From Guadua angustifolia (Eukaryota; Streptophyta; Magnoliopsida; Poales; Poaceae), in NCBI GenBank assembly GCA_036346375.1, contig CM070518.1, positions 1,612,001-1,676,000 on the forward strand: a DNA stretch of 64,000 nt, in the 5' to 3' direction. Both the position numbers and the translations under genes were made by a program. Positions 53,000 through 64,000 of this stretch are shown in pieces (within the stretch, counting starts at the first letter, position 1; each line of letters begins with the position of its first letter). The notes under the pieces were generated by a model. The model had not been told where the DNA came from. It made no database searches and worked only from the letters and a program-made list of their open reading frames with translations.

Positions 53000-54500
53000 A
53001 AGCTTTCCTTGCCAAGCCTGCAGACCGCAGTGCGTCGTGCCGCCGCAATAAAGTGCGAAATTCGCCTCGTCGTACCACAGGCGCCCTTTCCCCCTGCGAC
53101 CGAAACATCGGTCCTCGAGGTCGAGCCGCCGCCTTCTTTTGAAGTGGCCTGCGCTGGCGAGATCGAGGTGACCTTGGCGGTCGGGTCCGTCCGAGTCGAT
53201 CCGGACCTCGAGACCTCACGCGGCCGTCCGCCGAGACGATGACCAGCGAGACCTCGCCGTCTCTGCGGTCACGCTTCCGCTTCTTGGCGCGGCGTCTTGG
53301 TCGGCGCCCTTGGAATTGGGCGGGCGGCCTCGAGTGGTTCGACCAAGCTTACCTTGGTCGATGTCGCGCTCCAATGGACGGCGTCGTCACGTCGCGTCTG
53401 CCGTTCCGCCATGCGGAACGGTTTGTTGACGCCGAGCCTTATCGTGATCTCGAGGTCTTGATGGCGCCGGTCGTAACGCCGAACTTGAAGGCCTTGATAT
53501 CGCTTCGCCGAGATGCTCGAATCGAGGTTCCTTGTGCGGATAAACCGCCGCCGCGAAATCACGAAGAGGCTCGCTCTTGCCTGGATGGCGCGATCGAGTC
53601 TTTCTCCCTCCTGGCGGCTCATGAATGACTCGGAAGTTGGGCGGAGGCGCTCTGGATTTGGCGCCACAGTTGAAGGCAACCGGCTTCGGTTGAAGAGCGA
53701 GGTTAAGGCGGCGCCATCGAGCGGTCGGGAGATAGTTGGCCATGACCAGCTCGTCACCTCCGGTAGCCAAAATGGCGGTCGAGTAGATGGGCGGGAACTT
53801 CGTCAGATTCTTGGTCCGTCGGCGCTCGATCAAAGCGGGCTTGAACCGAAGCGAGCAGCGTCTGCGACGAAGGTCGTCGAATCGAGTACGCCACGCGTAA
53901 GCGGGGTCGACGTGCACGGAAGCGATCGTGGCCAACGAGATCTCCTTCTTTGTCGACTCGAGCTCGGGCTTTCTTGGCGACTGATCATCGGCGAGATCGG
54001 TCATAGTGCCGAGCACGGAGTCGCTGGGAGGTATTGCGGCGGTCTGTCTTGCGCGGCGACGCTGGCGGAATGTCGGAGAAAGTCCGCGACTTCTTTGTCG
54101 ATTGGCGTGGAGCTCGTGTGGCTCACCTCGCGTCCAACCATACTCGGGTTAGTAGCCGCGGGACAGCGATGCGGTGGCGTCGAGTCTCGCCGAGGGTGTT
54201 CTTGAGGCGAATCGCTTCACGCCTCGGCGGCGGTCGGCAGGTGCGCTGCGGCGGCGTGATGAGTTATCGGCGCTTCTCGGAAGGGGTCCTGGCGGTGACT
54301 TTGGTGCTGCGAGAATGACCTCGGTTGCGGCATGATCGAGTTCCTCGGCCAAGGCCGGCGAAGAGCTCGATTTTGCCCTATCGGGATCAGCCATGATCCG
54401 GCGATATATGGCGCTCCCGAGGAGGGAGCCTCTCTGGTCCTCCGTCGGGCGCGGTTATGGCCTGATTGATCGCGACATGGACCATCAAGCGAGCATCCTC
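53000..54500 (-). pseudogene. Tat-type element gag
   Basis: Minus-strand fragments give ARFKPALIERxDGRTNPxEF-like RFKPALIERRRTKNLTKFPPIYSTAIL (about 53770-53850), GDELVMANYLPTA (about 53730), LFNRSRLPS, FMSRQEGE, EPLRDF (about 53550) and RNLDSSISAKR. This is the Retrotrans_gag capsid pattern. A basic region with zinc-finger candidates follows at about 53000-53250 but is too broken to show CCHC. The N-terminal portion, 54149-54394, is Ala/Arg/Ser-rich. Confidence 0.75.
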
Positions 54501-54697
54501 GGGGTTTATGGGTCGCGACCTTCATGCAGCGTCCTCACGAAGCGTCATACAGCGTCTTTGCTTTCGCCGCGGTGGCGGGGAAAAGCAACGAGGATGTGGA
54601 GCTGGACTCGCGCCGATCCCACGCTTGAAGAGTGTCGTCGATGGAAACGCCATGCTCCTAAGACCTTGGAGTTTTCTGCGAATGAACAAAGCAATCG

Positions 54698-54718
54698 GGC
54701 CCCACGGTGGGCGCCCAT
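54698..54718 (-). promoter_or_regulatory. Primer-binding site of the Tat-type element
   Basis: On the minus strand, TGGGCGCCCACCGTGGGG follows the LTR end CGTCGACA by one base. The same site follows the 5' LTR in many grass gypsy elements of this group and fixes the orientation as minus. Confidence 0.78.
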
Positions 54719-55403
54719 TGTCGACGATCGGGATCGCCAACCGCGAAAATGAGGTAGTAGGGTCGATGAGAAATGGGACCACAAGCTGCGCTTTGCTCGA
54801 GCAGGAGGAATGAGGTCGAGGAGGTCTATGGTGAGAGCTAGGAGACAACGGACTAAGCCGAGGATTATCTTGGTTCGAGCCCCGAGAAGGTAATAGCTCT
54901 ACTCCAGTCACCTTGCGGTGGTGATTCACGCTATTTGTGAATACAAGAGAGGATTACTGACTCAAGCTTGCGATACTAAGTCTAGGCTTGAACTTCGAGT
55001 GTGTGTGTCGGGTTGTTACGTAAATGCCGCTAAGTGTTTACAAAGCTCGATCTTATACACATTCTTCTTGCAGCGTTAGGGAGTAATTCTTGGATCGTGG
55101 CCTTCATGCACATTGATAGCGGTGGTAACCGCCGATCCCGCCGTGCGTGCTGCATTACTCCATAATCACGTTTAAAAGCGCCAAGTGATGGCGTGTCCGG
55201 GATCAAGGGCAGCTTATCGACCTTGGATCGACAGAAACTCCGGCTCATGGGGACCCCGAACTTCGAGTTCTGCGCCCTAGGTCGGCGGCCTCGAGCTTGG
55301 TCGAAGCACTCTTGGTCAAGTGGCCAGTGATCCAGTCTTTGATCGAGGCCTTAGAGCTAGGGGGCGGTTGACCGGATTTCTTGGTGGGCCAAGGGTTGCG
55401 GCC
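54719..55403 (-). repeat. 5' LTR of the Tat-type element, truncated
   Basis: It matches 44284 onward for about 685 bp. Homology stops at GGTTGCGGCCCC (55403), where the other LTR continues. The outer (promoter) part of the LTR is absent, through deletion, a later insertion or an assembly join. Confidence 0.8.
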
Positions 55404-56074
55404 CCAAACGATATAGATTGATATACTTACATGCTTAGAAGTCTTGAATTTGATCATTATCCGAAAGTCGGGCATTTGAGTTGCATCTTGTTGTCTGTGA
55501 CTTTATCTAAGTTCTAATAGCCTTTGATAGATTTGATTAGCTTTATGCTCGAATTGTTTTGGCAATCATCTAATTGAGCTATTGCTTCTTCTGGTTCATT
55601 AGATTATGCAAAAGGATTATTAGTGCCTTGTTGTTTAATTTGAATTCATTGCTATATGTCGATCTGGTACTTCGGCTTGTGCTTAGGCTGTCACTATCAT
55701 ATGCTATTCTTTATTACGAACTTATAACATCGATTAGGACTTAATAACGATGAATATCATTGTCAATTCTTATTGCACATGTTAAGGAGATAAGGATTTA
55801 AGGCCTTATTCACTCAATCATTTGTTTTGCCCATTTGTGATTGAGGTGAAGATTCTAATCTTCATTCAAACCCAATACTCTGAGAGCAATGCTAGACATG
55901 ATTAGTTATATGAATGACATAAAGCTGCCTTTATGCAATCTGTTGCTATTTATGTCAATTCGAATTATCATGGTTTATGTGTTCTTGCTCATAATAGTAT
56001 ATGGAATAATCAATAAAAACTTGGTCTTAGTAACTCATCCTTTCCATCAATCCAGAAATCCAATTCGTATATCA
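55404..56074 (+). other. Leader-like sequence before a copia gag fragment
   Basis: AT-rich sequence with no long convincing frame. It directly precedes the gag start at 56075 and may be the untranslated leader or LTR of that copia element. No TG...CA unit or intact primer-binding site was recognised. Confidence 0.4.
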
Positions 56075-56268
56075 ATGGCATATGTGTCCTCAGACGCAAT
56101 TAAGCCTGAAGTTTTTATGGGGCCAGCTTCAAACGCTGGCAGGCTAGGGTGAAGCTCTGGCTAATTGAGCTCGGACTATTCTGGGCCATTAGCGAAAGAG
56201 ATGCCACCCCTTCCAGGGTATGATGTGACCGACGAGGCAGAAATTGATCGCATGACAGCGAAAAGGTG
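56075..56268 (+). pseudogene. Copia gag N-terminal fragment
   Basis: From ATG at 56075 the frame reads AYVSSDAIKPEVFMG. After a shift it reads SFKRWQARVKLWLIELGLFW, AISERDATP, then DVTDEAEIDRMTAK. This is the substrate-like N-terminal block of a plant Ty1/copia gag, distinct from the SIRE and the 128-bp-LTR families here. It is cut at 56268 by the LTR of SIRE copy C. Confidence 0.75.
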
Positions 56269-57916
56269 TAGGGTCGAAATATACTAATGTAGCAAGCAGA
56301 GGGGGGTGAATGATTGCGCGGAAGTTAAAATCAAATTTTTGGGCTTTGTTTTTTCTAACACACCCCAATTTAAACTCAAATTGTTTCAAGACCGATTCAC
56401 GCGGTAGGGAGACCCGCTTTCTGTGATCAATAGACGATTAGGAGACGAAGAAGTAGTCTGGCGACGGAAGAGCGATCGAGCGACTAGTAAGCGATTGGAT
56501 GACCAAGAGAGTAGTTAGGCGACCCAAGAGAGTAGTTTGGGCGACGAGCGGCGGTAAGGCGACAAAGCGGCGATTTAGGAGCAGCAGACTAATAAATATT
56601 TACTAAAATAGTAATTTCTAAAGATCCAACCATTAAACTACTATGAAATTTTAACTATAGAAACTAGATTCAATTTTGAAGCTAACGCAAAAAGAATCAT
56701 CTCGATCGGACCTACGGATCTTGAGATATTACCTTTGCAAGATGACTGAATCATCAGACGCCGGACCAAAGCAAGAACGGAAGGATATACATTCAATAAA
56801 ATAGTAATTCCTAAAGATCCAACCATTGGACTGATATGAAATCTTAACTGTAGAAACTAGGTTCAATTCTAAAGTAAACCCAAAATAAATCAATTCGACC
56901 GGATCTATAGATCTTGAGAAATTACCTTCGCCAGATAATACCTTTGCAAGAAACCGAACTCCGTGATGAACTTCGTGACTGCTGCGACGGACAAAACTTC
57001 AGTCGATGCTCCAATAACTTAAGGTGTTGAGAGCTCTTCAAATTCTTCTAGTTGCACGACTCCTTCTTTGGCTTCAACTCTGCTGCAATAGAATAAAGAT
57101 CAAGCGCTAAAAACTTCTAGTTGCAAGGATTTTCTTCTTCATCTTGTGATGCACGGGATGCTCAGTTGTAAGAAGGATTTTATTTATCTGAATCTGATGC
57201 TCCAAAATAAAGGAGTACAAACCCTAAAACACAGCTCTCTACATAAGCAGGAGACACCTCCCCTATTTATACATAGCAAACATAAAGAGATTGAATACAA
57301 CTCCACTTCTCACATGGAAAGAGTTCATATACATCTCAACTTTGGCCCAACATGGCCAAAAACAACTCTTACTGCGCATGTACAGTAGCACATCTTTGTA
57401 AATCGTGACTAACCGGCCTCTATGTGTATGTTCTCTAGCCGAGCGTCCGCATGACATCCTTGACCACCAAGACCTCGATTCCTCTCTGAATCTAGTCCCG
57501 AACCTCAGTTCCTCCATGAACATAGTTCCGGTCCCGTCATCGACCATGTTTGCTCTCGAGCAACACCTGCACATGAATAAACAAACAAACAAATCCGAGT
57601 ACAAGTCCATGACTTGACTCAAAGTCAATCCATGCAGCCACTCACACGAGTGCGTTGCGTCAAGCAAACTATATCATCATGCTATCACCAGCATATTAAA
57701 CAAATCCGAGCACAATCCACGACTTGACTCAAAGTCAATCCATGCAACCACTCATACGAGCGTGTTACATCAAGCAAAACCATCATCATGCTATCACCAG
57801 CATATGAAACAATCATCTTGAACAACACATGCACATGCACAACACATGACATGATCGCAACCACTTTGCAATACCAATTTCATTACTAAGCCAATTTTTC
57901 AGCACATGATTTCACA
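56269..57916 (-). repeat. SIRE copy C 3' LTR
   Basis: On the plus strand it reads TGTAGGGTCGAAATATAC to GATTTCACA, the reverse of GATCCTACA and TGTGAAATC. It includes the reversed TATA box (57264-57271), the 190-bp blocks (about 56620-56960) and the shared ATGCACACGAGTG-type stretch. An extra partial repeat (CAATCCATGCARCCACTCA, about 57625 and 57740) duplicates roughly 110 bp near the start of the LTR. Confidence 0.88.
57264..57271 (-). promoter_or_regulatory. TATA box in SIRE copy C LTR
   Basis: TATTTATA on the plus strand is TATAAATA on the minus strand, in the same context as 5817-5824 (followed by AGGGGAGGTGTC). Confidence 0.55.
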
Positions 57917-58272
57917 ATCTCCCCCTTGATGAAAACATTGGCAACACCATTTAGAACTGAACATTGGCATTCACCTCACAAGAAAATTTTAAAGAAATTT
58001 TATTTTAAAACAAAACGCAAAGTGAAAAATCTCCCCCTATAAAGAAGAGAAATGAAAGAAGAAAAATGTGTGTGAATGTGCAATATGTGTCCAAAATTCT
58101 CCCCCTTTGACAATGAATTCATCAAGAATACAAAAGAGAGAACAAAATCTTTTTGTTTATTTTTAGTTTTTTTATGTATTGAGCATTATAGGTCATCCAA
58201 AAATGTACCAATTTCATCACCAAGCCATGCTATCAAAAATACTTGCACCCTCAAATCTACACATAAACAATG
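57917..58272 (-). other. SIRE copy C 3' untranslated region, LTR-proximal part
   Basis: It is reverse-homologous to about 17930-18360, with CTCCCCC tracts at about 57920, 58031 and 58099. It ends at CAATG, the target duplication of the solo LTR. The untranslated region resumes at 61793. Confidence 0.78.
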
Positions 58273-61200
58273 TGTGAGGAGCCGTCCAGACCGTCCTCAG
58301 GTTATTGAATGCGGCGCGCGCCGGTTTGGAGGCTAACAGCGGATCACCGATGGTGCTCACGGTGCTAACGCCCAAGCCCAATTAGGACAACAAAGATCCC
58401 ATTGAATAACTCGACAACAATCCGGTATTCCCCGTGTATGCGACCAAGCTTCGCCGAGATCGCCCATACCGGTTTCCATTGCCATATCAATCCAATTTGC
58501 ATAAAGGGGCAACGAACCCAAAACTTCTGTCAGACACGCATAGCGAAGCATAAAAACAACACCAACTCAAGCATAAAGACAAACTAGATAACCACCCAAC
58601 TAAACAACTCATCTAGCATACTAGAAGTATATAAAAACATGACTAGACAGCAAGATAAAAGTTGAAATTTGGCATGGCGCGCTAGAAGTATGGACATCCA
58701 CTCGTGAGACAGAAGAAACAATTGTCTAAACAATTATATCACAACCACAACCACAAGCATAAGGATCAACATAGCTAGAAGCAACACTAAACATGAGTTA
58801 AGCACGAGAATACAACAAGGTTCAACGACGTAAATAGACAAGTAATTAAACATAGCCATGACATAGATTTGGGAGCTAACTATACAACAAAATGACATAC
58901 AACCAACATATTAAACCAAAAGTAAGACATCTCAGGAAGTGTCACCCTGAACACTTCCGGCGTTTCTAATGTCGAGCCTAGCTGCTATTCGGTGTCCCTT
59001 GGACCACCGAGAAGCAAAACAAGCGAGAACTCACACCGTAGGTGTCCTCACTGAAAACCACAAAGCGAAGCATGAGTCTGAGAAGGTACTACTGCAAGAC
59101 TTACAGTGGTCCATATATGACCGACTCCAAAGAATATGCATTTGGATGTAGCAAGGAATAAGCTTAAGGTAAAAGTGCATAAAAGCAACTTTGTTGCATA
59201 ATCACATTCAACTACTCAATTTACAAGTTTTATAGCATTTATGGACAGCACCTACTACTAGAGTAAAATCTGAATTTAAGCATTAAAAGAGTAATAATCA
59301 CATGAAACAAGCATCAACATCAAATATACCAACTAGTTTCAATTTAAGTTATTACTACGTTGAAGTGTCGGATGATACAAGCGTGCTCATATCAGAGAGC
59401 GGCAATTGAATCGCTTATTCACCTGCGAGGATCATCAATCGCATACGACATGTGCCACAAGGAACCTCATGTCAACCCTCCTCCCATCCATATCTACTCG
59501 TTGAACCATCCTCATGCGGCCCGAGCACCTAGCAACCTACCTCGGCGGCTCAAGCCTCGCTTAGCCCTCAAGAGTAGACCTAGGCCTCGCCCTCAACCAC
59601 GTCCAATCGCATGAGGGCATGACCCATCGAGTAGTATGCCATGAAAGGGTGGCTTACCGTACCATTATATCGGGCATCACGATCAACAAAGTGTGCTCGA
59701 TCAACATGGCAAATAACGGATCGGACCTTAACCAACACAGGCGAGACTACAACATTTGAGTCTACACACTCAAATGATCCAACCCTCTCGCCCGGTCTCA
59801 ATTTTATATTTCAAACATAACCATTTCCATTTACAACCCAATAGCGTGAAGTAATAAATCTCAAGTGATGGAGCCGTCCACCACTTGGCCCATACCCGAC
59901 CTCTAAGCATACTAAGCGTGGACACAATATAATACCCATATACTAGCTCCAAGGGAGGTGTTTGACAATTATCAATGAGTGTATATGCAACAATTAGGAT
60001 CTAGCCCTATCCCACAGTTCAATTCCTAATGCAAGACGTAATCATCCAATAAGCAGTTTATTCGCAAAAATACAATTATATATAAGGTTGAAAAATGCTT
60101 AGGTGCTTGCCTTGAACTTCTGCCGGGTTCTCAATGACAATCGTCTCACCGGTAACCCCCTCGGTCTTCGCCGCGTTAACCACTGCGGGTTCGTTCTCTA
60201 CACGATCACAATGTATGGAAAAGAAAATGAGATGCATGCAATGCATATGAGATGAAAATACCAAATGCATCACCCAAGCTAGCTCCAAAAGTGCAAACAT
60301 TCACTCAATTTAAAACTGAAAACACAATTGCTAAACTCCACTTCTATTCTATAGCAAAATCTGAAAATAACAAGCATATTCCTCTAAACAAGCATAACTT
60401 TTATTTGGCTAATCCAAAAATTGACTTCATGGACTCGAAAAGACCACAAGAGGGTGATCTAACTCTACCATGCATCAAAACATTCAGATTACAAAAGTAA
60501 AGCTTGCAATTAAACTCTGAACTTTAGTCCCAAAGTCTGAAATTTTCAGCACAAACTGATTTCAGAACAGCGTTGATATAAATGGCCATAACTTTTGAAC
60601 CGTTTGATCAAATTGAGCAAACTTATACTCGAAACGACCACAAGACATAGGCCTACAACCTAGATTTGGCCAATCACCCAGATTCTGCTCAGAGAATTCC
60701 CAGTTCGGCCAGGAACAGAGAACAGTTTCAGAGTTTCAGAAATTTCAATGTTTCAGAACAGCATGCACAAATTTCATCATATAAATGGCTATACTTAATG
60801 GAATTGAGTAAAGGATGATATTTTTTATAATCTACATGAAATTTCCTAAAACTTCACAGGAAAAATTAATTTCTAATTCGGCCTCTAACTAATTTTTATT
60901 CACAGCTCAAGTTTCTACCCGAAATCTTCAGTATTTTCAGAGCAGCAAGCACTAAAATTACCATAACTTTCAGCTGGGTTAATGAAATTGAGTGATTCCA
61001 GTTGGAGATGAAAGATAATTTCATTACCCACAACTTTCTCTACAGCCAACCTAGTAGGAAATGCTCGGAACTTGCTCAAATCAACCCGAAACAGTAGCTA
61101 CGAAATCTGCTCGAAAATTCAGACTTTGCTCCAAACCCTAGATTGGTTATTCCCCACCCAAATCCCAAATCTCCACTCACCATAGCCCCCAACTCCACCA

Positions 61201-61792
61201 TTGCTACCCCCAAAACCAGGAAACACCAAACCCTAACCCTAGGGAGAGCCTCACCTCAAGGGAGTGGAGGTGGGAGAGGAGGAGCTGCACTTGGAGGAGG
61301 AGGGAGTTGCTGCTTGGGGGAGGGAAGGGAGGCGCCACCAGGAGGAGTGCTTGCTGGAGGAGGCGCCAAGGAGGAGGCTGGAGAAGATCTTTGGCCAGGG
61401 AGAAGTGCTGGAATGAGTGTGGGCTTGGGGGAGAACAAAAGAAGAAGGGGGAAGGTGCGGCTGGTTGGAGAAGAAAAAAAAGGCTGGAGGTGGGTGCTCG
61501 GTTGGGGAAAAGCAGGAGGAAAAAAAAATATGTGGCCTGGTTCTTGCTGCCCTCAAATGCTTTAGTAAGTTGAGCCCCCCCATGACCCCACTAGTAAGCA
61601 ATGGCTAAGCCCCCAAAATTTCAGCATGGGTTAAATTTTGATGCTATGTTTTAAATTCGCATTTGACGAAAATCGTAGCTGCACACTAATATTTCTAGCT
61701 CTAAAACTCTGCTGAGTTTGGAATTTCTTCTAAGTAGCAGATTAGGATATTCGTTGAAGTCGGGAGTTGATTTCGAATTTGAGGCCATGACA
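58273..61792. mobile_element. 3.5-kb solo LTR with perfect 5-bp target duplication
   Basis: The 3520-bp segment TGTGAGGAGC to GGCCATGACA is flanked by CAATG (58268-58272) and CAATG (61793-61797). Removing it restores sequence colinear with 17860-17930 of copy B. It has no gag or pol. Its right part has a G-rich GGAGG stretch (61255-61500), which creates long but meaningless open frames on both strands. Orientation is uncertain. Confidence 0.87.
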
Positions 61793-62860
61793 CAATGTAG
61801 AGTAAGCATAACTAGAAATCAAGTACTATTAATGATTTTTTGCATGGCATGATCTCCCTTTCTCAACTACCTCAAAACTTGAAATTTTTGTGCAAAACAT
61901 TGATACCTTTTTGTAAAGAAAAACTAATTTATTGATTGATTGCAATAATAACAATTGCAAGGAATTACATGCACCATCAGCCTTACTTTTCAACCATGCC
62001 AAGCAATCACAAGCTTAAGGTTTCATGGTTTCGGTCATACATAATCTCTTCCAAGTTCATATCAAAGTGCAATAATAAACAGTCTCGTAAAGAAGAAGTG
62101 CGATAGCACATAACCTTGATCTTGCATTTATCAACAATCACTCTTTGAGCTTTAGCACGTAATTTTGATAAATTTCATATTTAGCACTTTTTGAACAGGA
62201 TCAAGATAGCCAAGAAAGTTCAACCATGACAAGATTTAATTCAAGTTATCATTCCATTTAAATAGTCATGTCATGAACTACACCATATATGCATAAACAT
62301 GAAGTTGCAAAGACCTTGTAACATAAACATGGTTTCAAATGACATATGTGTATGAAATACAATGCTCATTACTTTTTCATTGTTTTCCATTTTTTTTGTT
62401 TTTCATTTAAGAAACACACAAAATAAAAAGAAAGTTACAAAATATTACAAAGTTTTCAAAAACTCCCCCTAAAAAATAACCATCTTAAAAACCTTCTTCA
62501 AAATTGTCACCTGATGGGATCAATTTTATAAACAAAGGTCTGAAAGAACAATCCTCCCAAAAAGCAAACGAAAGAAATTTTCAATAAAATCCATTAACTC
62601 CCCCTCAAACGAATAACCAATGAAATCAAAAGAGAGGTGATGATATACATGTGCTTGAGTTATCATGGTATGTTCAATTAAGTATAAGCATGAAACATGA
62701 TAAATAACTTCTAAGCATGAAAAGGCATGATATAAGATATAACATTTTTGAACGTGCCAGGGGATACAAATGAGCATATGAACAAACATCTCATCTCATA
62801 CCAGAATTAGATATCTGTGAATGTAAAAGACATGAGTGTATAAAATAACTCACAATGTAG
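61793..62860 (-). other. SIRE copy C 3' untranslated region, gag-proximal part
   Basis: The part from 61793 to about 62480 is the reverse of about 17200-17900 of copy B (for example CTTGCAATTGTTATTG-type and CATTGTTTTCCATTTTT blocks). From about 62480 to 62860 it diverges and does not match the pol ends of A or B. That segment marks the site where pol is missing. Confidence 0.7.
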
Positions 62861-62986
62861 GTGAAGAATTATCGCACATGCCTCTTGAAGGCCATCTCAA
62901 GGGAGAGAACCATCCAAGTCTTGATCCCATCTTGCAAAAGACCAAGATCCACTAAGTTTCTGTTCTCCAACCCGTATCTGAAAAAC

Positions 62987-64000
62987 CTACAAAGCATTAG
63001 AAGATGTCGAGACCTCGGTACTGGGGTTAGAAATAAAGCATTTAGGAATCCAGTACTGAGACATACGACGAGTAGGCACAACACGAGTATGCTTGTACAC
63101 AAATTCATATTTGCCCTTTCTCGTGTTTCTAGAAACAAAAGGTGTTTGCATCACCCTAGGCACATAATGAGGAGTAAAGCGTGCCTGTCTGAAATTAGAC
63201 CTAGCCTTAGCCTTTTCTTGCTTTCGTTGTTTGGCTAACCTAAAGCGAAAATTTACTAAATGTCCATCTCTACCACAATGAGTGCAATTGTACTTAACAT
63301 GATGTTTAGCTTTAACAGTAGAAGCAACATTTGCATTCATCACAGTAGAAGATAAAACACCAGCAGACTTAAAAATAGTTTTCTTAGGCTCGTTGACAAT
63401 TTCAAAATTTCTACTTTCAAGTGCTTTAACAACAGTGGGAGCATGTGATTTGTGATGAGCATAAGAATCAAAACCTAAACCTTTGTGATAAGTGCTAACT
63501 TTTGATTGATCCAAAATCATGTTTAGGTTTTTCTTTCCTTAAGTGAAACATTCTAAAGATTTTTCCAAGTAATCAACCTTTCGAGAAAAAGTTAAATAAT
63601 TATTACAGGGAACGTCCACTTTTTCTTTTTGCTTGCGACAAGTTGAGCATGAAAAAACCTCATGGGTGAACAGAGCATCTGTCATTTGAGAAACCCTAGC
63701 ATTTGCATCATGCAACTTTAATTCTAGTATGGAGCATTTCGAACAAGAAATTGAATCGTGCAAATCAATGGTTGAGCAGCTAGCATTTTTAACATGTTTC
63801 TCATTTTCCTTCTTTTCAGCATTGACTTGCTCTAATAAAGTAACATGTTCTTTCCTAAGCAAAGTAAGCTCATTATAAATCAAGTCATATGATTTAAAAG
63901 CATCATCATCAGGAATCAAATATCTAAGTCTAGCAATTTCAGCATTCAAAGATTCCACAACAACATCATGTTTCTTAATTTTTTTGTCGCGTTTATCAAG
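62987..64000 (-). pseudogene. SIRE copy C gag (partial, one stop, damaged zinc knuckle)
   Basis: A single minus-strand frame runs from the window edge to 62987, broken only by one TAA (63539-63541) between ECFT and GKKN, where copy A has a Ser codon. It contains the acidic coiled-coil segment (LTLLRKEHVTLLEQVNAEKKE, about 63780-63870), MILDQSKVSTYHKGLGF (from 63520) and the second zinc knuckle. There the last ligand is lost: CTHCGRDGHLVNF is followed by Arg instead of Cys (about 63250). The frame ends STSSNAL just after the IPKCFISNP block that precedes the protease in A and B. Few indels occur here. The N-terminus lies beyond 64000. Confidence 0.82.

Larger units (their letters stand above)
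44284..55403 (-). mobile_element. Ty3/gypsy element of Tat type, with antisense ORF
   Basis: LTR-related ends at 44284-45165 (3') and 54719-55403 (5', truncated) enclose, on the minus strand, a TGGGCGCCCACCGTGGGG primer-binding motif, gag, an aspartic protease with VLVDGGAS, RT, RNase H, a second archaeal-type RNase H region and integrase. Protease-RT-RNase H-integrase is Ty3/gypsy order. The extra RNase H and an antisense ORF between pol and the 3' LTR point to the Tat lineage (RIRE2/Grande-like). Very GC-rich. Frames are broken repeatedly at CCG/CAG/CTG sites. The 5' LTR lacks its outermost 200 bp or so, so no target duplication can be read. Confidence 0.87.
56269..64000 (-). mobile_element. 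SIRE-like copy C, inverted and without pol (continues past window)
   Basis: The 3' LTR (56269-57916), a 3' untranslated region with CTCCCCC tracts (polypurine on the minus strand) and gag (from 62987 to the window end) are homologous to copies A and B but in reverse. Between the gag end and the 3' untranslated region, only about 500 bp replaces the 3 kb or so of protease, integrase, RT and RNase H. Copy C is therefore a gag-only, non-autonomous derivative or an internal deletion. A 3.5-kb solo LTR (58273-61792) interrupts it. Its primer-binding site and 5' LTR lie beyond 64000. Confidence 0.85.

Noticed and set aside
45043..54813. Many long open frames on both strands of the GC-rich region
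   Set aside because: High GC content removes stop codons by chance. Apart from frames matching gag-pol on the minus strand or the antisense ORF on the plus strand, none has recognisable motifs.
61143..61608. Overlapping Gly-rich and Ser/Pro-rich frames of 60-140 codons
   Set aside because: They arise from a GGAGG-rich stretch within the solo LTR and appear on both strands at once, with no domain.

Overview
This is plant nuclear DNA, almost certainly from a grass. It contains a plant-type TIM22 gene with short spliced exons, Stowaway- and Tourist-like MITEs, Ty1/copia and Ty3/gypsy elements with plant primer-binding sites, and an L1-type plant LINE. Nothing in it is bacterial. About nine tenths of the window is transposable-element sequence, nested up to four levels deep. 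Only one host gene can be recognised: four exons on the minus strand (26897-26961, 26753-26825, 26615-26668, 3811-4052) whose reading frame joins cleanly across the splice sites and encodes the C-terminal two thirds of a TIM22-like mitochondrial carrier translocase. The last intron (4053-26614, 22.6 kb) is mostly retrotransposon.

Layout. 1-5274: unique sequence with two oppositely oriented copies of one MITE and the last recognisable TIM22 exon. 5275-24646: a small Ty1/copia element with 128-bp LTRs (plus strand). Its 5' LTR is split by a 14.7-kb SIRE/Maximus-like copia compound (5296-20041) built as LTR - internal A - LTR remnant - internal B - LTR. 25296-26165: a Stowaway-like MITE carrying a GC-rich MULE-like element. 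26615-26961: three TIM22 exons. 27250-36625: an L1-type LINE (plus strand) interrupted in ORF1 by a 3.0-kb solo LTR. 36895-44283: debris of a gypsy pol (minus) and a second LINE (minus), the latter split by a 5.1-kb solo LTR with a perfect 5-bp target duplication. 44284-55403: a Tat-type Ty3/gypsy element on the minus strand, with gag, protease, RT, RNase H and integrase and an extra antisense (plus-strand) ORF next to its 3' LTR. 56075-56268: a copia gag fragment. 56269-64000: a third SIRE-like copy, inverted, which has gag but no pol and carries a 3.5-kb solo LTR with a perfect 5-bp duplication in its 3' untranslated region.

Almost every element reading frame is broken. When SIRE copies A and B are compared, most differences are small indels or complex changes at CAG, CTG, CCG or CCTG. 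The conserved CAG inside all three copia primer-binding sites is also altered. The TIM22 exons are clean at such sites. The likeliest explanation is systematic long-read base-calling error at CHG-methylated cytosines, so many of the apparent frameshifts in the transposons should not be read as biological decay.

I found no convincing new molecular system. The most informative signals are the TIM22 gene stretched over nested retrotransposons, the CHG-linked error pattern, the tandem SIRE compound with its pol-less inverted relative, and the antisense ORF of the Tat element.
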